Source: Mesostigma viride | Taxonomy: Eukaryota > Streptophyta > Mesostigmatophyceae > Mesostigmatales > Mesostigmataceae | Length of the DNA: 56,120 nucleotides | Direction of reading: 5' to 3' | Assembly: GCA_009746045.1 (NCBI GenBank) | Contig: RPFO01002167.1 | Span: 1 to 56,120, forward strand | In this document: piece by piece, positions 1-11,422 of the stretch | Position numbering within the stretch: position 1 is the first letter of the stretch | Layout: each line of letters opens with the position of its first letter | Notes under the pieces: generated by a model | The model's input: the letters and a program-made list of their open reading frames with translations, nothing else | Told to the model about the DNA's origin: nothing | Database searches by the model: none | Program-made: the position numbers and the translations under genes

Positions 1-2372
1 GTCATCATGGCTTGTCTACGTACATGGTTGGCATTTATGTAATTAATGAGGAGGATTCAGGCTCCCATGGTGTCTCCATGGCTGGCCTACGTACATGGAT
101 GTCAAGGAATAGTAAATGATGAGGATTCAGGCTCCCATGGTGTCATCATGGCCCGTCTACGTACATGGATGGCATTTATGTAATTAATGATGAGGATTCA
201 GGCTCCCATGGGTCATCATGGCTTGTCTACGTACATGGTTGGCATTTATGTAATTAATGAGGAGGATTCAGGCTCCCATGGTGTCTCATGGCTGGCCTAC
301 GTACATGGATGTCAAGGAATAGTAAATGATGAGGATTCAGGCTCCCATGGTGTCATCATGGCTGTCTACGTACATGGATGGCATGTATGTAATTAATGAT
401 GAGGATTCAGGCTCCCATGGGTCATCATGGCTTGTCTACGTACATGGATGGCATGTATGTAATTAATGATGAGGATTCAGGCTCCATTGGTGTCATCATG
501 GCTGGCCTACGTATGTACATGGATGTCAAAGAAAAAAAAATGATGAGGATTCAGGCTCCCATGGTGTCATCATTGCCCGTGTATGTACATGGTTGCATTT
601 ATGTAATTAATGATGAGGATTCAGGCTCCATTGGTGTCATCATTGCCCGTGTATGTACATGGTTGGCATTTATGTATGTAATTAATGATGAGGATTCAGG
701 CTCCATTGGTGTCATCATGGCTGGCCTACGTATGTACATGGATGTCAAAGAAAAAAAATGATGAGGATTCAGGCTCCCATGGTGTCATCATGGCCCGTCT
801 ACGTACATGGATGTCAAGGAATAGTAAATGATGAGGATTCAGGCTCCCATGGTGTCAGATGTCATGGCCTGTCTACGTACATGGATGGCATGTATGTAAT
901 TAATGATGAGAATTCAGGCTCCATTGGTGTCATCATGGCTGGCCTACGTATGTACATGGATGTCAAAGAAAAAAAATGATGAGGATTCAGGCTCCCATGG
1001 TGTCATCATGGCCCGTCTACGTACATGGATGTCAAGGAATAGTAAATGATGAGGATTCAGGCTCCCATGGTGTCATCATGGCCTGTCTACGTACATGGAT
1101 GGCATGTATGTATTTAATGATGAGGATTCAGGCTCCCATGGTGTCATCATGGCTGGCCTACGTACATGGATGTCTCAGAAAAAAAATGATGAGGATTCAG
1201 GCTCCCATGGTGTCATCATGGCTGGCCTACGTACATGGATGTCAAAGAAAAAAAAATGATGAGGATTCAGGCTCCCGTGGTGTCATTATGGCCCGTCTAC
1301 GTGTTGTTGGCATGTATGAAATGAATGATGAGGATTCAGGCTCCCATAGTGTCATCATGGCTGGCCTACGTACATGGTTGGCATTTATGTAATTAATGAT
1401 GAGGATTCAGGCTCCCATGGTGTCATCATTGCCCGTGTATGTACATGGTTGGCATTTATGTAATTAATGATGAGGATTCAGGCTCCATTGGTGTCATCAT
1501 GGCCCGTCTACGTACATGGACCGTGGCATTTATGTATTTAATGATGAGGATTCAGGCTCCCATGGGGTCATTGATGATCATGGCATTTATGTATGTAATT
1601 AATGATGAGGATTCAGGCTCCATTGGTGTCATCATGGCTGGCCTACGTATGTACATGGATGTCAAAGAAAAAAAAATGAAGAGGATTCAGGCTCCCATGG
1701 TGTCATCATGGCCCGTCTACGTACATGGATGTCAAGGAATAGTAAATGATGAGGATTCAGGCTCCCATGGTGTCAGATGTCATGGCCTGTCTACGTACAT
1801 GGATGGCATGTATGTATTTAATGATGAGGATTCAGGCTCCCATGGTGTCATCATGGCTGGCCTACGTACATGGATGTCTCAGAAAAAAAATGATGAGGAT
1901 TCAGGCTCCCATGGTGTCATCATGGCTGGCCTACGTACATGGATGTCTCAGAAAAAAAATGATGAGGATTCAGGCTCCCATGGTGTCATCATGGCTGGCC
2001 TACGTACATGGATGTCAAAGAAAAAAAAATGATCAGGATTCAGGCTCCCGTGGTGTCATTATGGCCCGTCTACGTGTTGTTGGCATGTATGAAATTAATG
2101 ATGAGGATTCAGGCTCCCACAGTGTCATCATGGCTGGCCTACGTACATGGTTGGCATTTATGTAATTAATGATGAGGATTCAGGCTCCCATGGTGTCATC
2201 ATTGCCCGTGTATGTACATGGTTGGCATTTATGTAATTAATGATGAGGATTCAGGCTCCATTGGTGTCATCATGGCCCGTCTACGTACATGGGTGGCATT
2301 TATGTATTTAATGATGAGGATTCAGGCTCCCATGGGGTCATCATGGCTTGTCTACGTACATGGAGTCATATT
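1..2372. repeat. Satellite array, units of about 62-70 bp
   Basis: The whole stretch is a tandem array. Each unit carries the core GATGAGGATTCAGGCTCC, then CCATGG, GTCATCATGG and the palindrome TACGTA. Units differ by small indels and by the linker (AATTAATGAT, or AAAGAAAAAAAATGAT). The array has higher-order structure: the rare variant GTCAGATGTCATGG occurs at 854 and again at 1772, with similar neighbouring units. The array starts before the window. Long open frames across it arise only because the unit lacks stops, and I see no codon signal. Confidence 0.95.
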
Positions 2373-2635
2373 GATTCATGGAACAATGAGATACCATTCT
2401 TAATTGAAAATTGTTCTTGATACTTTCACATGCATGCCCGGAATCGTGAATTTGTGCGGGTTTCCATGATGACAATCCTCATTGAATTCTTGAGCACACA
2501 ATATTGAGCAATTTAGGGGCACTTCGGCAATGTTGACCATTTTCATTCATGATCAATAAAATTAACATTTAATGCAATAAATACATATTCCACTCATTTT
2601 AATAAACCATGCAAAAACTTTACAAGCACGCTCAA

Positions 2636-3412
2636 GCTAGGGGTGGGCTGGCATGCACGCGTGGGTGTGGGGGTGGGCTGGCATGCATGCGTGGGTGTGG
2701 GGGTGGGCTGGCATGCACGTGTGGGTGTGGGGGTGGGCTGGCATGCATGCGTGGGTGTGGGGTTGGGCTAGCCTGCATGCGTGGGTGTGGGGGGGGGCTG
2801 GCATGCATGCGTGGGTGTGTGTGGGGGGCTAGCATGCATGCGTAAGTGTGGGGGGGGCTGGCATGCATGCGTGGGTGTGGGGGGGGCTGGCATGCATGCG
2901 TGGGTGTGTGTGGGGGGCTAGCATGCATGCGTAAGTGTGGGGGGGGCTGGCATGCATGCGTGGGTGTGTATGGGGGCTGGCATGCATGCGTGGGTGTGTG
3001 TGGGGGGCTAGCATGCATGCGTGGGTGTGTGGGGGGGCTGTCATGCATGCGTGGGTGTGTGTGGGGGCTGGCATCCATGCGTGGGTGTGTGGGGGGGCTA
3101 GCATGCATGCGTGGGTGTGGGGGTGGGCTAGCATGCATGCGTGGGTGTGGGGGGGGCGGTCATGCATGCGTGGGTGTGTGGGGGGCTGGCATGCATGCGT
3201 GGGTGTGTGGGGGGGCTAGCATGCATGCGTGGGTGTGGGGGTGGGCTAGCATGCATGCGTGGGTGTGAGTGTGGGCTAGCATGCATGCGTGGGTGTGGGG
3301 GGGGCTAGCATGCATGCGTGGGTGTGGGGGGGCCGGGGCCGGGGCTAGCATGCATGCGTGGGTGTGGGGGTGGGCTAGCATGCATGCGTGGGTGTGGGGG
3401 GGGCTAGCACGC
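2636..3412. repeat. G-rich 30-bp minisatellite
   Basis: About 26 tandem units of the form GGGCTAGCATGCATGCGTGGGTGTGGGGG, differing mainly in G-run length and in CTAGC versus CTGGC. Every unit contains the self-complementary block GCATGCATGC and a G-rich half with G runs spaced closely enough to allow quadruplex formation. ORFs on both strands are low-complexity shadows of the repeat. Confidence 0.95.
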
Positions 3413-3624
3413 CCCACCCCTCCATCGGCACAGCCAGCCTTGTGAGTCTACCCTTAACAACAAGGCTGGTAGGACGACACGCCTGAGCAGCATATGTCAT
3501 GCCTATCTCAGGCTAATAATGTGTGATTTTGTGCCAACAACCAAGTTGTTCCACCCAACAACACATTATAAACCCTCTTCCAAAATGCCCAACAAGCCGG
3601 ACACGTGGAGGACCACACACGCAG

Positions 3625-3633
3625 TATATAAAG
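3625..3633 (+). promoter_or_regulatory. TATA-like box TATATAAAG
   Basis: TATATAAAG followed by AGAAAA in a mixed-composition background. The same 9-mer plus AG recurs at 4979-4987, so the pair may mark related promoters. No transcript or downstream gene is recognised, so this is a weak call. Confidence 0.2.
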
Positions 3634-4978
3634 AGAAAATAAGCTGACTTTTTATCCAGCCAACCTGTGGCTAGCTGCTCTGGTTAGCATGACAAATGCT
3701 AACATTTACTCAGTGGGAAAGGTGAAGAGACCATTGGAACAGCCTACCTGACGCATGTGCCACCAAAGCATTGTGTCCCGCAAAATGCACACTGCCTCCT
3801 TTCTAACAAGCACGAGCCGCTCTCTTTAGGAGACAGGTGCCAGCTCGTCAGTGTCTGGGGAAAATGATGCCGCTGCTTAGGAAGACCGCGTGAATTTCCT
3901 CGAACACAACTGTCTATAAAGCAAAAGAAATTTCAGAGAAGCATGGAAATAAAAGCATTACACCTTCCCGACAGGTTGCGGGCCACGCGCTGCAGAAAGC
4001 CAGCCACGTCACAGACGATTAACTAGCTAAAAGACACCCAGGAATCCAGCGATGCAGCGCCAGGACCCGCAACTTTCTGGCTGCATCTGGCCGGAAAGAA
4101 GGCAAAAAGCTTACGCTCAACGAGGTAAGAAAGCAGGAAAACGCAAGCTTAAGACGTTTAACACAAGAACGTACCATAACGGGCATTTATTCGTGCCCAG
4201 GCGCACAAGAAAGTCCACCCTTTCATGGAGTGGTTGGGCAGTACGCATCGCGCAGGGCTAATGTTATCTTACCGCAAAATGACGGGAAAGGTAAAGATAG
4301 CAGCGGGAATTTTTACGGCTTTAGAAACATCATTAAACTAGCTTTCCTTACGACCATCAAAACTGGCAACAATCGACAATCAACCCGGCAGGCATCCAAT
4401 ATACTTTATTCATCCCGACAGAAATTCAGGCCGGACCCCCCCTGCCGATGGCAAAGAAAAAAAGCCCGCGACATTATAGATCGCAACCATCCCGCCATAA
4501 ATTAGAATCAGTAACTAATTTTCTCCAACAATCGAGCATTTCTGCTTTCCGCGTGCCAGATTTGTCACGTTTCGTCTAAAGGCAGTCGCCATGGCCCCTA
4601 CCGCAAGGGGTGCGCGCACCATGCCGACATAGCTTTTGGGCCTCAATTTGCACCGAAATTTGGTCCGTACCGTCCAGCTCAGTCGGATTATGTATGTGGA
4701 TCGGCCGTGTTGGTTGCATACGCAGGTATATTAATTCTTGCATTCGCCCCGGACCTTCCCCAGGACAGGTCAGGATATAACAATAATTCTTGCATTCGCC
4801 CCCGCCCTTTCCTATGGCCTGGTCAGGTTTGGGCGCGACGCCACTAGCGCGGCGCCCGCGACAGAGTGGCCAGGCTCGAGCACGTTTTCTGGATCCCAAG
4901 CACCGGATTGGACACTGTCCGAGGACTGGACAGGAATTGGCTGACCAATCGGATGCTTGCTCGTCGTCTCCAAAAACA

Positions 4979-4987
4979 TATATAAAG
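4979..4987 (+). promoter_or_regulatory. TATA-like box TATATAAAG
   Basis: Second copy of TATATAAAGAG, directly after a GC-rich stretch and before an unrecognised region. Only the motif itself supports the call. Confidence 0.2.
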
Positions 4988-5256
4988 AGCCAAATCGCGC
5001 GAACTACGCAAGGATCCTTTAAGCAGCGTTACTCTGCCGAAATGTCAACCTAGGCCGGTCAAGTGACGCCGAGGTGTTCACCGATAGTTCAGGTCAGCCA
5101 CAGCGCGCCTTCGAATGTAGGCACGGTCGCATTTTTTTTTAGGAAATGTAGAATTGTTGTCGACCAGCTACCAACGCCCGACCGGACCCATACAACGGAA
5201 ACATCAAGGCGATGTGATGTAGGTGTGTCTGATATGTCATTAATACACAGAGCATC

Positions 5257-5420
5257 GTGAATATAATATATAATATAAATTATATAATATACTATAATTA
5301 ATATATAATTTTAATTTTATGTTAATTTTAATGTTATTTCATATAACATAATATAGCATAATATAATATAATATAATATAATATTATATAAAGTAGTATA
5401 TAAAAAATTAAAATGTAAAA
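5257..5420. repeat. AT-rich low-complexity block
   Basis: Nearly pure A/T sequence dominated by TATAATATAA-type units, with short (AATAT)n and (ATAAT)n runs. No coding potential. Confidence 0.85.
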
Positions 5421-5708
5421 GAAAAATATCTACCTTATTGGGGTTTAATGTTCCTTTCCAGTTCAGCATAAGTACACTCTTGAGTGTGTGCAATGTTTGG
5501 TTATACGCCATTGTCTTAAAATAGCAACCAATGTAAACCTCCGTCCTAACCACATTTGGATACAATAAAGACATTGATGCCTGACACATAGCATTCATTG
5601 CTTGAAATACCATGCATATTTTGTGTCAATGTTCTGCAGACCACAGCTTCAAGTGGGCATACTTCGCTTTCCTCAATATAATGGCGACATGGCATTTGGT
5701 GAAAGTGG

Positions 5709-6290
5709 TGAGTGCCATGAAGTTGCGCCGGCCGTCGTTATCCATGACGAACTGAATGGGTTTCGTGCAAATCAAGTTTTTTGTTTTGGTGTTCCAGTTG
5801 CGCCGGCCGGCGTTTCCAATGGTATCTTGCGCGCACTTGCAAAAGCTTGCACGCTTATCAACATTTTGTGTTGGTAAACATTTTATCACCTCTGGGATTT
5901 CCGCCTTCACTACCTGAGTTGCTTCTTTGTGGTTTTCAAATGCAACCGAGTTACGCCGGCCGTCGTTACTCATGACAAATTGTAGGGGTTTTGTGCAAAT
6001 CACTTTTGTATGGTTTATGTACATGCATCCAGTTGCGCCGGCCGGCGTTTCCAATGGTATCTTGCAGTTGCGCAATCAGGCCCCATTACCAAAAGTGTGT
6101 TTGTACATCTTTTTTACACCTGAAGGATTTCTGCCTGCATATCCTGAGTTGCTTCTTAATGGTTTTTAATTGCGCCCGAGTTACGCCGGCCGTCGTTATT
6201 AATGACAAACTGTATGTGTTTCATAAAATCACTTTTGTATGGTTTACATGTATCCAGTTGCGCCGGCCGGCGTTATTAATGACGCTTGTC
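5709..6290. repeat. Tandem array of ~240-bp units with GC-rich hairpin motifs
   Basis: About two and a half units. Each unit holds two near-palindromes of the form GTTRCGCCGGCCGNCGTT. One type continues as TA..ATGACAAACTG and the other usually as TCCAATGGTATCTTGC. Six motif copies lie near 5723, 5807, 5952, 6031, 6180 and 6258. The same motif pattern occurs in two introns of the transposase-like gene just downstream. The array begins beside GTGAGT (5709) and is followed by a pyrimidine-rich stretch ending CAG at 6359, so it could itself be a 5' intron of that gene. However, I could not match the reading phase of a flanking upstream exon. Confidence 0.8.
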
Positions 6291-6359
6291 GTTCTTGTTT
6301 GATGCCCATCGTTTTCGTCGTGTCTTTAATGGTGATTATTTATCATTACTCATCCTCAG

Positions 6360-9300
6360 GGCTTTCGGTGCCGCGGGATTAAGAGGCGAAAAAAATCAGC
6401 TGCCGTCTGACCAAAGTCTGATGGCGCGATCGGGGCGGGGGGCCGTTTCCGACGGTTCGCGTCCCTTGTCCAATGACGACCGGGAGCCTGCACTTCGCGG
6501 TCTCTGGAGCGACAAGTACATCGAGAACAAGGGGTACAAAATTGCCAATGACATCTTTCCTATCATGGCGGAACGCGTGAAAGCAAACAACCACAGGACG
6601 CCAGAGATGAGCGCGGAGGTTCTGTCTTGCGCAGCTTCAAGACTAAATGCCATGGTGGCGGAGAGCAACGGCATTAAGAAGAGGAAGAACTGTGACGGCG
6701 GGCTTCCTGAAAATTGGGCGGAATCTCTTCGGGATAACATCAAGAAGGCTTTTGGCGACTTGGGAACATCTGAGAAGGATCGTGGGCTTAGGTGGGCCTT
6801 GTGTGGACTTGTTACGAAGGCAATGGAGGGCGTCCCGGACAGGATTGTGGAGCGCGCGTTCGGGATTGACAGGCGCTTTGTCGCAACTGTTCGGGGTCAC
6901 AGGGATGGAATGGAAGAAGGGGAGGACGACCTTTTGATGAGTGCGCCAGAGAGGAGGAGGAGGAAAGACGAGCTTCCGACGGAAGTCATTGCCCTGATAC
7001 AAGCGTGCTGGAGGGATGATAACTTGACGCGGGCGTCTCCGAACATGAAGGATGTTCATTGTGAATGGACCAGAAAGGATTACAAACATACACTAGCGTT
7101 TTCGGAGGGTGCGCGCTACTATACTGTCTCCAAGTCGAAGATTTACGAAGTGTTCATTTCCCGCCATCCGGAGTTGAAGCCACCGCGGCGGATGGACAGT
7201 AGGGAGGGGGGGGGGGGGAGGGAGAGGAGGGTGTGAGGGGGGGAAATCAGGTGATTTTGGAGACGGAGGCAGGGATGTCAATGCTACGCACGAATCAGAA
7301 GAGCACAGTTCATGTGGGATACACTACTTTTTGCAAGCATATGCCCGCATGCGTCAAGGGGCGGTGGAAAATGCGGAACTTGTGCGCATGCCAGCACCAC
7401 ACTACCATGCAGTCCATGGTTGGGGGGTTGGCCAAATTTCGTGCAACTTTTCATGCCAGATGCGAGTGCGGACCTGAATGCCACGCGTGCGATCATGGTA
7501 GCCAGCTCGACGTGGGGTCGTCCGTGCCCACATGTTCCATTTTCAAAGCCACTCACACGACAGAGTGGGTGAACAAGTTTACTTGTGAGGTGGAGGGGAT
7601 GAGGGAGGGGGGAGGTTCGAGGTCGTCTGTGGGGTCGTCGCGGCCGCAGGTTCAGCCTTTTCAGGGCGAACTTGAGGATCTGCCCATGCATGGGAGGGTG
7701 CTGGACGACGAGGAAGGGGTGCCCGATCATGACCTGGGCGAGGAGTTGGGGGTTTGCTCGATCCGGCGTAAGGCTTGTGTGTTGGGCACTTGCCTGGCTC
7801 CCAAGTGTGGAATTCGGAACTTCATGTTATGCGAACGGGAGGAGGCTTCCAACCACCTGATTTCATGGACCAGATACGAGATGCAGGATGTGCCGCCGGG
7901 TGCGGTTCTTGGGCCAGAGGTAATTTTTAGTGGAGTGGTTGCGCCCCAAGGCGTTTCTTTTGCAATGTTTCCTGAAGTTCTTGGGCCAGAGGTAATTTTT
8001 AGTGGAGTGGTTGCGCCCCAAGGCGTTTCTTTTTCAATTTTTCCTGAGGTCCTGTCTTTTTTCTTTCTACAGGTCATTGGTGGGTCGAAGTTGATGTCTT
8101 TTCTGTATGTGCACACTGCGCATATGCAGGACGACTGTGACGAGATCGCAAAGGCTGGTGGGCAGCGATTGACGCAAGTCGACGTCAAGTCCACACCAAC
8201 GGAGCTAAAGGAGGCAATTGTGGACAAGTGGCCGGACTTCATCCAGCATTGCTTCAACGCGTGGTGGCAAGCGGACGCCTCCAAGGAATGTCTCTCAAGG
8301 ATGCGGGTGGGGGACCTTGTATGCCACACAGATTACGCCGAGAACTACCAGTCTTACACCTATCACAATCTCCAAGCACAGTATTGGCATCCAGTCACAT
8401 TCGTCCTTATGCCCTGGATCGTGCGCTACTTGGATCCAGCGTCGGGAAAGGTCGTGAGAAGGGAGTTTCACTTCATCGGACAGGGCGGAATGAAAAGGGA
8501 CGGGCGGGCCCTCCGTTTTGCTATCCTCAAAATCCTGGCGACACTACGGTCAGAAGGGGTAGAGGTGAAGCGCTTCATTGGGTGGTCGGACAATTGCTCC
8601 ATGCAGTTCAAGTCAAGGAATGTGATCGCGGAAGTGGCCCGGCTGCTGACGGAGGATCCGCACCTGGAGTCATTTGAGTGGAATTACTTTGGGGAGCAGC
8701 ACGGAAAGGGGGAGGTGGATGGAGCTGGTGGGACTGTGAAGTGCATGTTGAGGAGGTGGCACATCAGGGAAGAGAACCAGGACAAACAGACGGCCGCCCA
8801 GTTGGTGGAGAATCTGGCGTCGGGGGCGGTGGGCGGGACCACAACGACCAGGCGTAACTTCTTCGAGTTCCCCGAGGTAATTAAGTGTACAGTCCTCGTT
8901 CAGGGAATAGTTACGCCGGCCGTCGTTTCTAGGGCGTTCTTGGAGTCCTGGCGATCAGGAGTGCTTAATAAAACACAACTAGCTCGATGGTCTCGTAACT
9001 TCAACTTTCCCTTGTGCAAATCTTGTCTTCGACGCGCAGGTGCTTCCTTACAGCCCAGGGCGCGGCGAAATCAAAGGAGTGAAGAAGGCGCACTGGTGGC
9101 GCATGGACAAGTCGAATGTGACGCGCTTAATGCTGCGCCAGTATTCCTGCTATTGTGGCGGTGCGTGCGCCGAGGAAAGGTGGTGGGATTGTCGAAAGGA
9201 GTGGACCGACATGGACGGCTGGAATGTGGGAGGTGCTCGGATGAAGCTCCACAAACTGGGGGAGCCAGTGCAAAGGAACCCAAACGGACAAGGGGGGCAC

Positions 9301-9771
9301 GCAGGGACGCGACTGAACAGACTACAGGCAGAGAGGACGATGATGGGAAGGAGACTGAAGCTGCGAGACATTTTTGCCGTCGAGTCCTACTCTGGTGATG
9401 AGTCCCACGATCCAGATCATCCATATTGGCTAGCGGAAGTCTTGCAGGAGCCTTATCAGGTGGCCGCTACTTTCGTGAGGCGAGTGGCCGACAGAAACGG
9501 CAAGGTCGATAGGGAGTTGTTCCGTAAGGGACAATGGGTGGTGGGGGTGCGCTACTGGGACAGATTTCCGGGTATGGCGACGATGTTCAAAATGGACGCC
9601 GATGCGCAAGCTGAACAGCCAAACTTGGTCAATTGCTACCTGTGCATGGACGCGGGGTTCGAACACACCATTGTTGTCAACCCAGCTAACAATCGCCAGG
9701 CCATCTTGACCATTCCGACAGACGTCGAGAAACGGCTCACGAACTTGGCCAAGAAGAGACCTGTTGAGTAG
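6360..9771 (+). CDS. Transposase-like protein, spliced, RNase H-fold (DDE-type) core
   Basis: Three coding blocks read in order. The first, 6360 to about 7210, has the first in-frame ATG at 6421. The second runs from about 7230 to 8876 and contains an in-frame intron at 7920-8072. The third is 9040-9771. Introns 7920-8072 (153 nt) and 8877-9039 (163 nt) are GT-AG and phase 0, each with the pattern GAG|GTAA...CAG|GT. The middle block has a Cys/His-rich segment (7330-7530), then HTDYAENYQ (near 8325), GWSDNCSMQFK (near 8583) and FGEQHGKGEVDGAGG (near 8690). This spacing of acidic residues looks like a DDE-type nuclease core and resembles transposase-derived proteins known from several eukaryotes. 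I cannot name the superfamily. The first and second blocks are in different frames around a G run (7207-7230), so there is either a homopolymer error, a real frameshift or a small intron. No terminal inverted repeats were found for the element as a whole. It may be a domesticated copy or a decaying transposon. Confidence 0.62.
7920..8072 (+). other. Intron 1, in-frame and internally duplicated
   Basis: GTAATTTTTAG at the donor and TTTCTACAG at the acceptor join GPE to VIGG in phase 0. The intron is 153 nt (51 codons) without a stop, so its retention would still give protein. About 72 bp, including the end of the exon and the donor, is tandemly duplicated, which gives a second donor at 7992. 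Each copy carries GTTGCGCCCCAAGGCGTTTC, the relaxed form of the hairpin motif in the upstream array. Confidence 0.7.
8877..9039 (+). other. Intron 2 carrying the GC-rich hairpin motif
   Basis: Donor GAG|GTAATT and acceptor GCGCAG|GTG join FFEFPE to VLPYSPGRG in phase 0. The intron contains GTTACGCCGGCCGTCGTTTC near 8910, almost identical to the array copies at 5.7-6.3 kb. The frame closes inside the intron in the downstream exon's frame, which supports splicing. Confidence 0.68.
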
Positions 9772-10497
9772 GCCAGCTCGCCCGGGCTTGGTTGGACGAG
9801 GTGGACAGCCTTGAGAGCACGTGCTTCGTTGTGAGCACTTGCCTTTCAGCCGTGATTTGCAAACGAGTTCCTTGTCCTGAATTGTAAAGCTCGATTCATG
9901 CTCTTTTAAGGAAGTGTATAATATTATCCAGATCATGTATATATTTAGATCTAGACCTGAGTTCAAATAACATTTCTTAGAGGGCTGAGATGCGCGAGGT
10001 CCAGCATACATGTATATATCCATGGAGACATGTTACAAACTCAAATGTTTCATTGTACGTACCACTAGCTCGTCGACGGGGGTATCCCATGTAATGTATG
10101 ATTTATGAATTAATTAATCGCTTAATTGTACAATTTAAATGGATCATGAACTTGTCAAGTGGCCTAATTTGGTTTATTTGGTTCATCATTTATTGATGTC
10201 AATCATTCTTAATTGAATCTCGAGCAATAGCAATCATGAAGCACATCCTAATCATGTGATTCGCATAATGAGAATAGGCAACAAGTGCTAAGTACTTTGA
10301 GGAATGCGGGGTTGGTCAGGTTATTATAGAGCTAGAGCTACAAACGGCACATATATTGCAAACTTTGCGCTCCAGGCATGGAATTTCAAAAGTACCAAAA
10401 TTGGAGCAGTAGATGTTGGGGACGCCCACTAGTTCCTATGATTCCAGGCTGGTCACATCACATCACTGTGCTGTACGTAGCAATGCCAGCCTTGTAC
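9772..10497. other. Intergenic stretch, nothing recognised
   Basis: AT-richer sequence after the stop of the transposase-like gene, probably holding its 3' UTR. No ORF with protein-like composition, no tandem repeat and no clear inverted repeat. Confidence 0.5.
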
Positions 10498-11422
10498 ACC
10501 GTAGTGGTCAAGATCACATTGCGACGAACTACTTTGCGACCCAAAAACAAGGTGAGATCTATAGTTTGCGACCCAAAATGAAGGCAAAGTAGTTAAGGTT
10601 TGCGAGCCCATCGACTTGTTTATGGTCCGAGTGGCTGGTACCCAGCTTAATAAATAGGTACCCGCCTACCTAAGTGTTTTTGATTCATCAAGCACTGATT
10701 AGTTATAATATAGGGCCGAGCGTGGCCCGGTGCGGCCATGGAAGGTGAGCCTATGTACTTCATGACCTGTGGCAGACCTCCTATGGCAGGGTCCCCTTGT
10801 CCCATCGCAACCCACTAGAGCAAACTTGCGCGCGCCGGGCACCGGCGCGGCGCGACCCGGACCTATGTGACACAACTGCTTGAAGATGCAGGGCTTCTGG
10901 GACTATCCGTACTCCGCGCCCGCATGATTGACAAGGAGAAATGGGCTGCCATCTGCGATAAGCACCTTCCTGAGGGGTATGCTCCTGTTTTCTCCCCACG
11001 GGCCCCGCGGCCCGTTGCTAGCCAGGGTAGAAGTCCGCAGGTGGAAGTTATTGGTCCTGAGGATATAGCCGCTTCACTACCGCCTCGTCTGCCATTACAG
11101 TAGAGGACAGCTCGGATGAGGATTACATCCCCATATAGTGCCTAACGGTTGGGGGATGATGCAGACGATATTTGTTTAAACTTTTGTGTAATTATTTTTC
11201 TAATGAGATTAGCATAGTACTCCATGGCATGCCTTTGCGCATGACACGCAAGTACTTACTAGCTTACTTACTCATGACCTGTCTACTTGGGGCCGTGCGG
11301 CACGGCGCAGGCGCGACGTGGTAATATTTGAACTTTTCGACCCAAAATGAAGCCCATGAACAGCAGTTTGCGAGGTCGATTCGCAAAGTAGTTCGTCGCA
11401 AAGTGATCTTGACCACTACGGT
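10498..11422. mobile_element. DNA transposon with 42-bp terminal inverted repeats, split by a LINE
   Basis: Left end 10498-10539 begins ACCGTAGTGGTCAAGATCAC and right end 11381-11422 is its reverse complement, with one mismatch in 42 bp. Subterminal TTTGCGACCCAAAA-like repeats lie inside both ends. No transposase is encoded. Without the LINE inserted at 10771-11271 the element is only about 410 bp, so it is a MITE. The flanks (TTGTAC to the left, ATTATT to the right) show no convincing target duplication, so the superfamily is open. Confidence 0.8.
10771..11271 (+). mobile_element. 5'-truncated LINE, 3' end only
   Basis: A 501-bp fragment flanked by the direct repeat TCATGACCTGT (10760-10770 and 11272-11282), a typical target-primed insertion scar inside the TIR element. 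It encodes the C-terminal tail of a LINE polyprotein (TQLLEDAGLLGLSVLRARMI at about 10870) and ends in CATGACACGCAAGTACTTACT. The same 3' terminus occurs at 12705-12730 and 38905-38934, so three copies define the family's 3' end and its TTAC-type tail. Confidence 0.82.

Larger units (their letters stand above)
3413..5250. other. Non-repetitive stretch with no gene recognised
   Basis: No frame gives a convincing protein. ORFs here are about 110 codons or shorter and read as random composition. The 17-mer ATTCTTGCATTCGCCCC occurs at about 4734 and 4786. Two TATA-like boxes are listed separately. The stretch could be regulatory, intronic or simply intergenic. Confidence 0.5.

Noticed and set aside
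1-2403. Repeat ORFs reading NDEDSGSHGVIMAG
   Set aside because: Frame is set by the unit length of a satellite, with frequent frame jumps and no start or stop logic.
1-3412. CRISPR array
   Set aside because: The repeats are directly tandem without unique spacers, and the sequence is eukaryotic.
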